A DNA stretch of 64,000 nucleotides from NCBI GenBank assembly GCA_016785225.1, contig JAFBJZ010000760.1, positions 122,211 through 186,210 on the forward strand, in the 5' to 3' direction. Below the pieces are notes generated by a model. It searched no databases, was not told where the DNA came from, and worked only from the letters and a program-made list of their open reading frames with translations. Of this stretch, positions 34,205-43,494 are shown piece by piece. Source of the stretch: Psettodes erumei (Eukaryota; Chordata; Actinopteri; Pleuronectiformes; Psettodidae). The first letter of the stretch is position 1; the number at the start of each line of letters is the position of its first letter. A program made the translations under genes and the position numbers.

Positions 34205-36330
34205 TAACTTGGGGGTTGCCGCCCCCCGCACTGAACCCTGGGAAGTAGTAAGGCAGTGAGCCGGTGTAGCAGAATGACTGCAGCCCTACTGACAGGAGGG
34301 AAGTCTAAGGCCCGGCACCCCTGAGTCAGCCTCACGATCACCCCACAGGAGAGGGAGCAGGCCCCAGCACTATAGCCCCACCCAGCCCAGGGCCAGGCCC
34401 CCAGCAGGAAATCCAAAGCCCAATGGAGACCACCCCCAGGAGCAAGCCAGGTCCAGAGCCCAATGACCTCAGACACTCGGAGCCCACCCCATACCACCAG
34501 CATGGGTCCCGGCGCCCAGTAGGAAGGCCCAGACCCCCTCAGGATCACACCCCCATGGGAGGAAGAACAGTGCCCCCCCAGCTCACCATCGCCGATGAGC
34601 CAACGAGTACCCAGTATGAGCTCCACCAAACCCCAAGAGCCCAGCAGCACCCAAGCACCCCGCCCGGACAGAGCAGACCATCCAAGTGGTGAATCCCCGA
34701 GGCATCCTCAATATCCCCCCCACCCCTGGTTCACAAGTCCCAAATTGCCACTGTCTTTTGGCAGTAGCTGATTGTTCTATGTCTATCCATGAGAGGTCAA
34801 GTGACTTAGGCTTGATCCATTTCAGGACGTACTGTAATCTGTTGGCAATGACATAATTATAAAAGTTTGGTCACTCCAAACTACCAAGCTCTTTGGCTTT
34901 TTGTAATGTCCTTAGACTGATGCGAGGGATGTTGTTTTTCCATAAAAGTCTTCTAGCTAGGGCCTTGCAGATTACTTTAAGATCTGCACTGATAGGTGAT
35001 ATTGGGGGCAATAGCTAGGTGGCAGTGTTGGGTCTGTGTCTGGTTTGAGAAGAAGGGTTATGGTTGCAGAGTTCATTTCTGAAGAGAGTTTCCCACCATC
35101 TTTAGTGTATGTTACCATTTTAACAAGAGTGGGACCGATTATTGGCCAAAATTGTTTGTAGAACTTGACTGGGAAATCATCTGGTCCAAGGGCTTTCTTA
35201 TTAGGCATCTTCTGCATTCTTGGAGTTATCCATGGTGATTGGCAAATCCATAGCTGTTAGCTGGTCATTATCTAATATTCAGAGAACTATGAAGTTAAGA
35301 AATTCCTCTATGGTGGAGTGAGGTGAATCTATTTGAGAAGAGCATAATTTTTCATAAAAGTTTTTAAAGTTGTTATTGATTTCCTGTGTGCATTATTTCC
35401 CCAGTGGAATCCTTAACCCCTTAATGCCTGAATTTATTTCCAATTATCAAAAAAACATTTTGGTGTGTGTTTTTGCTTTCAAGTAGATGCTAAATTAAGT
35501 TGAGAGTGTTAATTTGAGTATAGCACATACAATAGATATAAAATAGACATAAATCTCTTATCTTTTATCTATGATGCAAATTAGCGACAACAGGCAATAA
35601 AGGTAAAAAAAAACCTGTTCCCATCTCAGGTATGACGATTCTTTTATTTATGTAACAAAGCAATACTAATGCAGACGCTATTTTGGCTGTTTTGTAGCGG
35701 AAGTGGTTTGTTGCTAAATCGCAACAATAGGCGTTAAAGGGGTTAATACAAGAAATCATAGATTTCCCCTTGTTTTCATTTATTGGCTAGGAACTTACTG
35801 GTCTTACTTGTTGTCATGTTCCAGATGTAGTTGTTGCAGCTGGAACTGAATTTTTAGTTTTTTATTATTTTGCTCATTACGCGCTCTTCCTACGAAGCAG
35901 AATGAGCAGCCTGCAATATCTTAATCTTTTGCTCTAAGATTCTATCAGATTGTAGCTCACTCCTTTTTTCTTGTGTGATGAAAATGAAATATTTTTTCCA
36001 CACATGACCACCTTCACTGTCTCCCAGAGGACACATGGTGATGTTTCTGGTGGATTGTTTGTGTCCAAAAATGCTGTCCTTTCTCTACTAGAAACACAAG
36101 TATTTGACAAATTATGGATCTTTAAGCAATAATGTCTTAAGTCTCCAGTTTCTCACTGGTGGAGAGGATGATCTCTTACTCATATAGAGACTGTTGCATG
36201 GTCACTGATAATAATGGGATAAACCGGATTTATTAAGAGTCATGTTCTATTAATTTTGCATTGCTCCTCTACTTGTAATTGGCTTGGCTTAAACAGACAG
36301 CATGTTTGGTACAGAGAAAGAGGTACATAA
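34205..36330 (-). mobile_element. Teleost L1-like LINE, rearranged, split by a MITE
   Basis: On the minus strand, starting near 36260, PIIISDHATVSI matches the SDH motif of the AP endonuclease. WRLKTLLLKD, a later endonuclease/linker block, and INNNFKNFYEKLCSS (about 35380) follow. RT begins in 35217-34972: NKKALGPDDFPVKFYKQFWP and ATITLLLKPDTDPTLP. Directly after DLKVICKALARRL the sequence jumps to the C-terminal end (WKNNIPRISLRTLQ, then LEWPNFYNYVIANRLQYVLKWI), so the RT catalytic core is deleted. The G/C-rich block 34205-34740 is the 3' UTR. Stops are frequent. Confidence 0.7.
35417..35742. mobile_element. piggyBac-like MITE in L1
   Basis: This 326-bp element is flanked by TTAA on both sides (35413-35416, 35743-35746). 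The ends are inverted: left CCCCTTAATGCCTGAATTT, right (reverse complement) CCCCTTTAACGCCTATTG. TTAA targeting is a piggyBac hallmark. There is no coding capacity. Confidence 0.8.
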
Positions 36331-36339
36331 ATATACATA

Positions 36340-36690
36340 TAACTAAGCATCCTATATTAGTACAATCTGGATCAACATTTGTTTAAACCGGGAACATACA
36401 ATGTAGAATTCCCATTGTTTGCAAAAAGAAATTGTTTGACAACATTTTTGATTGATATAAAGAATAACAAGCTTTGGGGAAGTCACAACAAATGAAACCT
36501 GTTGTTTCTAAACTAGCAATGATGTGAAGATGATGAAGGAATCTCCGCTGAAACTGTCTTGCTTGTATATAGTGATTTATTACAAGAAGTTCAGCCTCAA
36601 GACAAGCACCATGGACTGCTTGGAGAGGATTCAGGACCAATGTGAATCTCTCCCGAAACAGCTCTGAGTACCCATTTATATAATCCGGTT
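36340..36690 (-). repeat. Possible LTR fragment
   Basis: On the minus strand, CTTGTAATAAATCACTATA (about 36590-36570) is followed by AAGACAGTTTCAGCGGAGATTCC. This resembles a poly(A)-signal/U5 end of an LTR, but no primer site or coding region supports it. Confidence 0.25.
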
Positions 36691-36727
36691 GTTTATTCTA
36701 ACCATAAGGTAAACATATGGAAACCCT

Positions 36728-38343
36728 CAGTCACAGACAATACTTTAAGTCTTGTCGCTTGGGTACAAGTTGACCTTAAGTGCCCCTCAAATATATGTCT
36801 AATCATTTTTTTTTTTTTTACAAGAAATGACTATTCTAACATTCACAGCTTGGTAAAGCCCAATGACTCAGTTTTTGCAAAGACAAAAGTCTTGTCGCCT
36901 TGTCATATGATGCACCCAATCCCAGATTACAGATGGATTACTGGGTTAGTGGATTAGTGGGTATGTATAAAAAGAACCCCAGCACACCAGACCTTCACAT
37001 CAACTGCAATTTGACCTCTGACAACATGCCTAAGATTCACCCTGAGTCCAAAGCATTGATTATCAAGAGGCTGAAGACCAGATCCACTGCTGAGGTGGCT
37101 GACACCTTCAATGTGTCTCAGCGTCAAGTACAAAGAATAAGAAAAATATTTGAAGAGACTGGAGATGTTTTTGACAAGCCCAGGTCCGGCAGACCCCGCA
37201 AGACAGCTGTTCGGGAGGACCGTTTGTTGGCTCGAAAATCCAAGGCCAGCCCCTTTTCCACTGCAGCAGAGCTCCACCAGGCCTGGTCACCTCAAGTCCC
37301 TGTGTCAACCAGAACAGTTTGTAGAATTCTCGAAATGGCTTCCATGGTCGAATCAGTACCCAGAAACCAGCACTAAACAAAAGGCAATTAAAAAAACGTG
37401 TGTGGCATTTGCCAAGGCCCACAGCCTGTTAAAAGGATGGACGCTGGAAAAGTGGCAGAAGGTGGATTTCTCAGATGAATCTTCGGTTGAATTACATCAC
37501 AGCCGCCGCAAATATTGCAGGAGACCTACTGGAGCCCACATGGATCTGAGATTCACCCAGAAAACAGTTAAGTTTGATGATGGAAAAATCATGGTCTGGG
37601 GTTACGTCCAGTATAGGGGTGTGCGAGAGATTTGCAGGGTGGAAGGAAATATCAGTAGCCTAAAATATCAAGAAGTATTAGTTACCTCTTACATTCCCAA
37701 CCCTAAAAGGGGTAAAATTTTGCAGCAGGATGGTGCTCCATCGCATACTTCCATCTCTACATCAAAGGCAAAGAAGATCAGGGTGCTCCAGGACTGGCCA
37801 GCCCAGTCACCAGACATGAGCATGTCTGGGGTAGAATGAAAGAGGAAGCATGGAAGACAAAACCAAAGAATCTTGATGAACTCTGGAAGGCACGTAAGAC
37901 TGCTTTCTTTGCTATTCCTGATGACTTCATCAATAAATTGTATGAATCATTGTCGAATGGCATGGATGCAGTCCTTCAAGCTCATGGAAGTCATACAAGA
38001 TATTAAATATGGATCTCACAGCACCACTACTTAATTCACTGATGTTATGCAACATATTTTTTGTATTTGAAGTAAATTGCTCAATTTTCACATTACACTT
38101 TGTAGGCGACAAAACTTTTGTCTTGCCAAAATCTGACCAAAATATGAATCATAATCTTTGTCTTCATTAAATGATCAATCTTTCTTCAGTGAAAAAAATT
38201 TATTTTAGTATATTAAACATAATTTGGAAGAGTTTTAGCTTTCATATGAGCCATTTCTAAACCAATGGATCAATTAAAAGTCAGGTTATAAGCTGTTGTT
38301 TCTACAAAATGGATAAGTGACAAGACTTTTGTCAGGGACTGTA
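36728..38343 (+). mobile_element. Tc1-like transposon with IR/DR-like ends
   Basis: The outer ends are CAGTCACAGAC...AAGTCTTGTCGCT on the left and AGTGACAAGACTTTTGTCAGGGACTG on the right. A second copy of the same motif occurs inside each end: AAAGTCTTGTCGCC at about 36886 and GGCGACAAAACTTTTGTC at about 38105. Two direct repeats within each inverted terminal region is the IR/DR arrangement known from Sleeping Beauty-type elements. The left end is more decayed than the right. Confidence 0.8.
37026..38004 (+). pseudogene. Tc1-like transposase, frameshifted
   Basis: The frame starts at ATG 37026 (MPKIHPESKALI). A paired helix-turn-helix DNA-binding region follows: STAEVADTFNVSQRQVQRIRK, then a GRPRK hook linking the two HTH halves. 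The catalytic domain shows VDFSDESS (first D in SDES), then KIMVWGYV, then ILQQDGAPSHTS (second D). The last block, EHVWGRMKEEAW, holds the glutamate. The frame changes near 37355-37402 and again near 37823, where a short deletion removes the residues just before the glutamate block. It ends near AHGSHTRY, about 340 residues in all, normal for Tc1. Confidence 0.85.
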
Positions 38344-38814
38344 TGTCAATGGAGATGCTGATGATAAGAGAGACTTGACAAGCAGAAATGGAATACAGGG
38401 GGATGAGAGGTTGTTGGGTGATGGGGACAGTTTCTGACTCTACAAATCACCCTCTACCCTCAAAAAAGGGTAGAGTGGAAAAGGAGAGATAGCTAATAGC
38501 ATATCTGCCTAACTCCTTTTTTTTAGGTTTTTGGAAAAGAAGAAAAAACACCCTTTTTTCAGCACAGAACTTTTTATTCATACGTTAATGGTAATTTCCA
38601 CCAGATGTGTGAACAAGTTTGCAAAAAAAAGACAATAACTATAGCATTACAAATAAAAGTGACTTGTGCAAATCGTGAGAGGGAACTTGACTTGACTTAG
38701 GCAGGTTTTCTCTTACATAGATACAAACAAACATAGCCAAGTTGTTTTACATGCCTAACATTAACTGAGTTATTTTATTTGCCTAACCTTGCCCAGGTTG
38801 TTTTATTTGCCTTG
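38344..38814. other. Non-coding stretch
   Basis: Between a Tc1 and the end of the minus-strand gene remnant. A minus-strand AATAAA near 38570 could be that gene's poly(A) signal. Confidence 0.35.
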
Positions 38815-39985
38815 ATGAAGGAGGATGTCATAGTAGTCATGGACCACTCTTGGTAGTACCAGCTTCATTGCCTGCAAATCATTGGATTTCCTGAGAGTAA
38901 TTGGTAATTGGGCAGGAAAGAGATGGACCCAGAGGAATGGTTCTTTGGGGGTGGTCAGTCACTGAGGCAGGTCCTCCCAGTCAGACTCAAACTCCAACTT
39001 ATACCGAATTGTACCATCTACCAAGTACTGGAGAGTCCGAAGTTCAAGGACTGTGGGGTCGCCAGGTTTTCTATCTGGTTGGATGTTTGTAACATAGGCC
39101 CCAGATACCTTCATGAAGTCGTTGTGGTATAACTGGGTGACCTTGTATGGGGATGGGTTCAAACGTGCAGTCTCAAAGATGACAATGTAATCACATGGAG
39201 TGTAAATATCTTTCTTGATACGCCTTTCAATGCAGCTATGAATCGAGTCACACTCCATTTGTGTGCCCTGCAACCAGAATTTTTCATTCTATGGTGATAC
39301 CATGCTTCATGGCCAGATCTAGGTACACATTTGCAATGGTACAACACTGATTCTGATAGCCACAGCCATCATTCCAGGCTATGACCTTTTTATTGTTTGG
39401 GTTGGCCTCTTGGACTGACTCAAAGTGTCTGAACTGCAGATGGGCAAAAACTTCACTGCTGAGGGAGCACTCATGCTCCTTCCAGGGGCAACAATAGCCA
39501 TCTTTGTTACCCAGGATGAAGCAAGTAAAGTTGCGCATCTGTAAATTAGTTTTATAAAACATTGTGCTCGCTTGTGTCTTGGGGCACAGAAGACTGCAGG
39601 TCAATTGTCCACACTGAGAGTTTATCACTGGATTCCTGTTGCTGGAGCTTCAGCCTTTAGTTGCAAGTAAGCAGTAGGGATGTCCTGATTAATATTTCTC
39701 TTATATCACACTGGTCTTTTCCTGGTATGAACACAGAGTATTTCAACTCATGGAACACTTTGCGGAAATACCCCTCAGTCCACTCTCACCAGCAACTTTA
39801 CAGTATTCTTTGTACAGGTCACTGTTACATGCCGGGCAGAGGGATCCTCTGTTTTTTTGTCTGTTGGTCCTTCCCCTTTCTCCTGTCTCCAGGTATCCTA
39901 AGGATTGGCTCACACCTGAGCAGGCTGACGGGACTACTGATTGGGCCCTGGCCAGCCTATCACGAATCAGGAGACCATATATATA

Positions 39986-41206
39986 TACACTCACCGGCCA
40001 CTTTATTAGGTACACCTGTCCAACTGCTCGTTAACACTTAATTTCTAATCAGCCAATCACATGGCGGCAACTCAGTGCATTTAGGCATGTAGACATGGTC
40101 AAGACAATCTCCTGCAGTTCAAACCGAGCATCAGTATGGGGAAGAAAGGTGATTTGAGTGACTTTGAACGTGGCATGGTTGTTGGTGCCAGAAGGGCTGG
40201 TCTGAGTATTTCAGAAACTGCTGATCTACTAGGATTTTCACGCACAACCATCTCTAGGGTTTACAGAGAATGGTCCGAAAAAGAAAATTATCCAGTGAGC
40301 GTCAGTTCTGTGGGCGGAAATGCCTTGTTGATGCCAGAGGTCAGAGGAGAATGGCTAGACTGGTTCGAGCTGATAGAAAGGCAACAGTGACTCAAATAAC
40401 CACCCGTTACAACCAAGGCAGGCAGAAGAGCATCTCTGAACGCACAGTACGTCTTTGAGGCAGATGGGCTACAGCAGCAGAAGACCACGCCGGGTGCCAC
40501 TCCTTACAGCTAAGAACAGGAAACTGAGGCTACAATTTGCACAAGCTCATCGAAATTGGACAATAGAAGACTGGAAAAACGTTGCCTGGTCTGATGAGTC
40601 TCGATTTCTGCTGCGACATTCGGATGGTAGGGTCAGAATTTGGCATCAACAACATGAAAGCATGGATCCATCCTTCCTTGTATCAACGGTTCAGGCTGGT
40701 GGTGGTGGTGTAATGGTGTGGGGAATATTTTCTTGGCACTCTTTGGGCCCCTTGGTACCAATTGAGCATCGTTGCAACGCTACAGCCTACCTGAGTATTG
40801 TTGCTGACCATGTCCATCCCTTTATGACCACAATGTACCCAACTTCTGATGGGTACTTTCAGCAGGATAATGCGCCATGTCATAAAGCTGGAATCATCTC
40901 AGACTGGTTTCTTGAACATGACAATGAGTTCACTGTACTCAAATGGCCTCCACAGTCACCAGATCTCAATCCAATAGAGCATCTTTGGGATGTGGTGGAA
41001 CCGGAGATTCGCATTATGGATGTGCAGCCGACAAATCTGCGCCAACTGTGTGATGCCATCATGTCAATATGGACCAAACTCTCTGAGGAATGCTTCCAGC
41101 ACCTTGTTGAATCTATGCCATGAAGAATTGAGGCAGTTCTGAAGGCAAAAGGGGGTCCAACCCGTAACTAGCATGGTGTACCTAATAAAGTGGCCGGTGA
41201 GTGTAT
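39986..41206 (+). mobile_element. Tc1-like transposon nested in the Gmr1 LTR
   Basis: Near-perfect inverted ends are ACACTCACCGGCCACTTTAT on the left and its complement ATAAAGTGGCCGGTGAGTGT on the right, bordered by TA-rich DNA where the TA target lies. Length is about 1.22 kb, close to full length for the family. Confidence 0.92.
40136..41123 (+). pseudogene. Tc1-like transposase, two frameshifts
   Basis: ATG 40136 opens MGKKGDLSDFERGMVVGARR, then a helix-turn-helix (LSISETADLLGFSRTTISRV). The frame shifts near 40285 and again near 40452. The second HTH half is followed by the catalytic core: VAWSDESRFLL (first D), GGGGVMVWGIFS, YFQQDNAPCHKA (second D) and SPDLNPIEHLWD (glutamate). All three catalytic acids remain. 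The stop at 41121-41123 follows LVESMP, where related proteins continue with an Arg-rich tail, so a CGA-to-TGA change is likely. Only a few lesions separate it from an open frame, making it one of the youngest Tc1 copies here. Confidence 0.9.
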
Positions 41207-41228
41207 ATATATATATATATATATATAG
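41205..41228. repeat. (AT)n at the Tc1/LTR border
   Basis: An AT dinucleotide run, probably expanded from the TA target duplication of the Tc1. Confidence 0.85.
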
Positions 41229-41672
41229 CCCCCACAGGAAAACGCCCGCTCTCGCTTTCATTTCCTGGTTTGGACTGTGGCATGGTGGTATATGGTGGAG
41301 GTTCAGGACAAGGTGAGCATGGGGCGCCCTGTACATTTTACACACACGTAGCAGTTGTTCTGTCTAACTCACTAGGTTTATTGGTTGGTGCCCCCCGTGT
41401 ATTTTTCTTTGGAAACTTTTGTAGGTAAGTGAGTTAGTCTTTTGTTTTCTTGATTTCATAGTCAGGGGAGGAAGTGAGGCCCTGTTTTGTTTGTATTTAT
41501 TTATTTTGTTTGGCACAACCACTGTCCCGACCTCCACCACACCGTTTTGTGTACCGGTTTTCGAATGTTCAACTGAGAAATCCCACCGGAAATAAAAGCG
41601 TTCACTACAGCAACTGTCGTCTTCCTCATTTTGGCTGTCACGTTATGGTTCCGTTCGTCGGGCTGTAACAAT

Positions 41673-41690
41673 TGGGGGCTCGTCCGGGAT
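41673..41690 (+). promoter_or_regulatory. tRNA-Pro primer-binding site
   Basis: TGGGGGCTCGTCCGGGAT, the classic proline-tRNA primer site, lies 2 nt after the LTR end TGTAACA. It fixes the 3' edge of the 5' LTR and the plus orientation of the element. Confidence 0.93.
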
Positions 41691-41755
41691 ATTTTTCCCT
41701 GATTTATGACAGTCAATGTTGAGGAGTCAGCAGTGTTGTGGTGTTGAGAGCAGAC

Positions 41756-42758
41756 ATGAATTTTGACCTACAGGATTTTATTGACAATCCTAGTATTGAG
41801 AAGGTCAATTTGTGTCGTAAAGATGATCTGTTGTGTATCGCGGCCCACTTTGATATACCTGTATCAAAGTATGGTGTTAAGAAAGATATTAAAGATAAAA
41901 TAGTGGGGCGATTGGCTGAATTAAAAGTACTTATAGTCGCAGGCCCTCCTCAGGGTTGGACTGAGGCTTGTGATGATGGTCGAATTGGACCAGGTGCATC
42001 TGTTAAAGAAATTGGAAAACAGCAGGCCACACCCGAAGGGGTTGTGCTTAACCAACAGGCCCCTCCGGCTACCTTGCCGCAGTTTGATCCCCTCTCCCCA
42101 GAGATCCATGGATCCAGTGTGGATGCCAGGCTGAAGGTTCGCCTAGCCCGCCTTCAGTTAGAAGCACAAGAAAGGGAGATGGTCTGTAAAGCTGAGTATG
42201 ATCTCAAACTCCAAATACGTAAACTAGAGATTGAGGCTGAGGTCAAGTTGCGACAGCTTGAGGTGGAGGCTATGAGAATTTCTTCTGGGCAAGCATTGAT
42301 GCAACTGCCTGAGGGATTTTCATCTTCACAAACAATCAAACCAGGTTTTGACGTTAGTAAACATATCTCCTTAGTGCCAACATTTCGTGAGACAGAGGTC
42401 GACTCTTATTTCAGTGCATTTGAAAGAATAGCTACTGCACTGGACTGGCCTAGAGATATGTGGCCCATCCTACTTCAGTGCAAGTTAGTAGGGAAAGCAC
42501 AAGAGGTAGTATCATCCCTTTCCTTAGAGGACAGCTTGCGGTATGACATATTAAAAGAGTCAATACTACGTGCCTATGAACTTGTGCCAGAGGCGTATAG
42601 GCAAAAATTCAGGAACCACAAAAAGTCACCTGGGCAAACATGAGTTTGCACGAGAAAAATGTGTCCTCCTTGATAAATGGTGTAGTGCTAATGGGGTCCA
42701 GAAGTGTTGAGTCACTCCGTCAATTGGTGTTGTTAGAAGATTTTAAGAATGCCTTACC
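41756..42758 (+). pseudogene. Gmr1-like Gag, SCAN-related capsid, truncated
   Basis: ATG 41756 begins MNFDLQDFIDNPS. Residues up to about 60 form a small helical domain (DDLLCIAAHFDIPVSKYGVK). A P/Q-rich linker follows, then a strong coiled coil at about 125-170 (LQLEAQEREMV...KLEIEAEVKLRQLEVEA). From about 200 the capsid starts: DVSKHISLVPTFRETEVDSY, WPILLQCKLVGKAQEVV and LRAYELVPEAYRQKFR. This is the block related to the SCAN dimerisation domain. The open frame stops at 42641-42643, but similarity continues after a one-base shift (KCVLLDKWCSANG) to 42758, where the inverted repeats begin. The nucleocapsid region is not seen. Confidence 0.8.
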
Positions 42759-42790
42759 AGACAGGTAAGGCATTCTTAAAATCTTCTAAC
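42732..42790. repeat. Perfect 27-bp inverted repeat, 5-nt loop
   Basis: Arms 42732-42758 and 42764-42790 are exact reverse complements, with loop AGACA. The left arm is gag sequence in its normal orientation (LLEDFKNALP-type codons); the right arm is the same piece inverted. Confidence 0.95.
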
Positions 42791-42793
42791 ACC

Positions 42794-43004
42794 AAGCAGC
42801 ACCAGCTTCCGATCTGTTTCATCACCAGTTAATGAAACAAAGCCATCTGACATAAAGGGTTTAAAACAAGGATCAGGTTCATCATCCTCGTCCTCCAATA
42901 ATTCAGTGTCTGATGATGAACCTGATCCTTGTTTTAAACCCTTTATGTCAGATGGCTTTGTTTCATTAACTGGTGATGAAACAGATCGGAAGCTGGTGCT
43001 GCTT
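42794..43004. repeat. Perfect 93-bp inverted repeat, 25-nt loop
   Basis: Arms 42794-42886 and 42912-43004 are exact reverse complements by eye, separated by 25 nt (42887-42911). Both encode, on opposite strands, the pre-protease segment with FMSDGFVSLTGDET. The right arm ends at the retroelement/gene border. Confidence 0.95.
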
Positions 43005-43133
43005 CCGGTTCCACATACTTCATTTCCTGATAGGAGGGAACATGGTGGCAGTAATGGGATGGAATGGTAGGCAGACATGAGAGCCATTCTTTCAGGAAGG
43101 CCTGGTCATCATCTGATATGGGCACATGTGGAC

Positions 43134-43247
43134 CTAACAAGTACAAAGAAATCATACATCACATTACTGGATATAATAACAACCCCTCTCCCCCAGCAAT
43201 TTAAAATCCAATTTACAAGCACATTCTTTATTTTGTGATTTACTTAC
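43134..43247 (-). other. Intron in the DUF7869-like gene
   Basis: The donor CTG|GTAAGTAAAT (exon end 43248) and acceptor TTTGTACTTGTTAG|G (exon start 43133) are close to consensus, and the intron is 114 bp, short as in many teleost genes. The flanking exons join in one frame. This indicates the sequence was not a processed retrocopy. Confidence 0.6.
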
Positions 43248-43494
43248 CAGTCCTATTGGTCTTGGGTTTGGGCGGATCTGTATTGGTGTTCTTGTTCAGT
43301 CATGATCCGATGGTTCTGGGGGCGATGCCAAATGTTGAACAGAAAAGATTCCTACACACAGGTAGTGTACATCCATCTGCCAGTTGCAAGTAGTGTAATT
43401 GAGATTTTTTTTTCTCCTTGATGTAACACCAGCTTTGTTCTGCTTTATAGGCACCCACAGGTAAAGGAAAGTAAAATAGCCAATCAAGGTACAT

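Larger units (their letters stand above)
39823..41670 (+). repeat. Gmr1-like 5' LTR, interrupted by Tc1
   Basis: It starts TGTTACATGCCGG at 39823 and ends CGGGCTGTAACA at 41670, with perfect 7-bp inverted termini (TGTTACA/TGTAACA). Removing the Tc1 and its TA-repeat border leaves about 0.6 kb. An AATAAA at about 41592 lies 80 bp before the end. Confidence 0.7.
39823..43004 (+). mobile_element. Gmr1-like Gypsy retroelement, 3' truncated, fold-back end
   Basis: The order on the plus strand is 5' LTR (39823-41670, with a Tc1 nested in it), primer site (41673-41690), gag, then a rearranged end with two inverted repeats stopping exactly at 43004. Protease, integrase, RT and 3' LTR are absent. The gag type is that of Gmr1-like elements, from which the vertebrate SCAN domain is thought to derive. 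Insertion split the minus-strand DUF7869-like gene. No target duplication is visible, consistent with an aberrant 3' end. Confidence 0.7.
38815..43494 (-). pseudogene. DUF7869-like repeated-family gene, intron-containing, split by retroelement and Tc1
   Basis: Minus-strand pieces line up with a protein family I recall as multi-copy in fish and invertebrates, probably with the DUF7869 domain. 43494-43248 has LQLADGCTLPVCRNLFCSTFG. An intron follows (43247-43134). 43133-43012 has DDDQAFLKEWLSCLPTIPSHYC. After a 3.2-kb insertion, 39822-39700 has DLYKEYCKVAGE and KYSVFIPGKDQCD. 39620-38960 has LLCPKTQAS, WNDGCGYQNQ, QMECDSIHSCIERR and YTPCDYIVIFETAR. The tail VVHDYYD ends near 38815. Breaks are TGA near 43303, a shift near 39770, others near 39650 and 39270, and TGA near 38957. 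Function is unknown; the spaced acidic residues could form an RNase H-like site (inference). Confidence 0.65.

Noticed and set aside
34204..34692. 148- and 89-codon ORFs
   Set aside because: Proline/glycine-rich translations of the G/C-rich L1 3' UTR.
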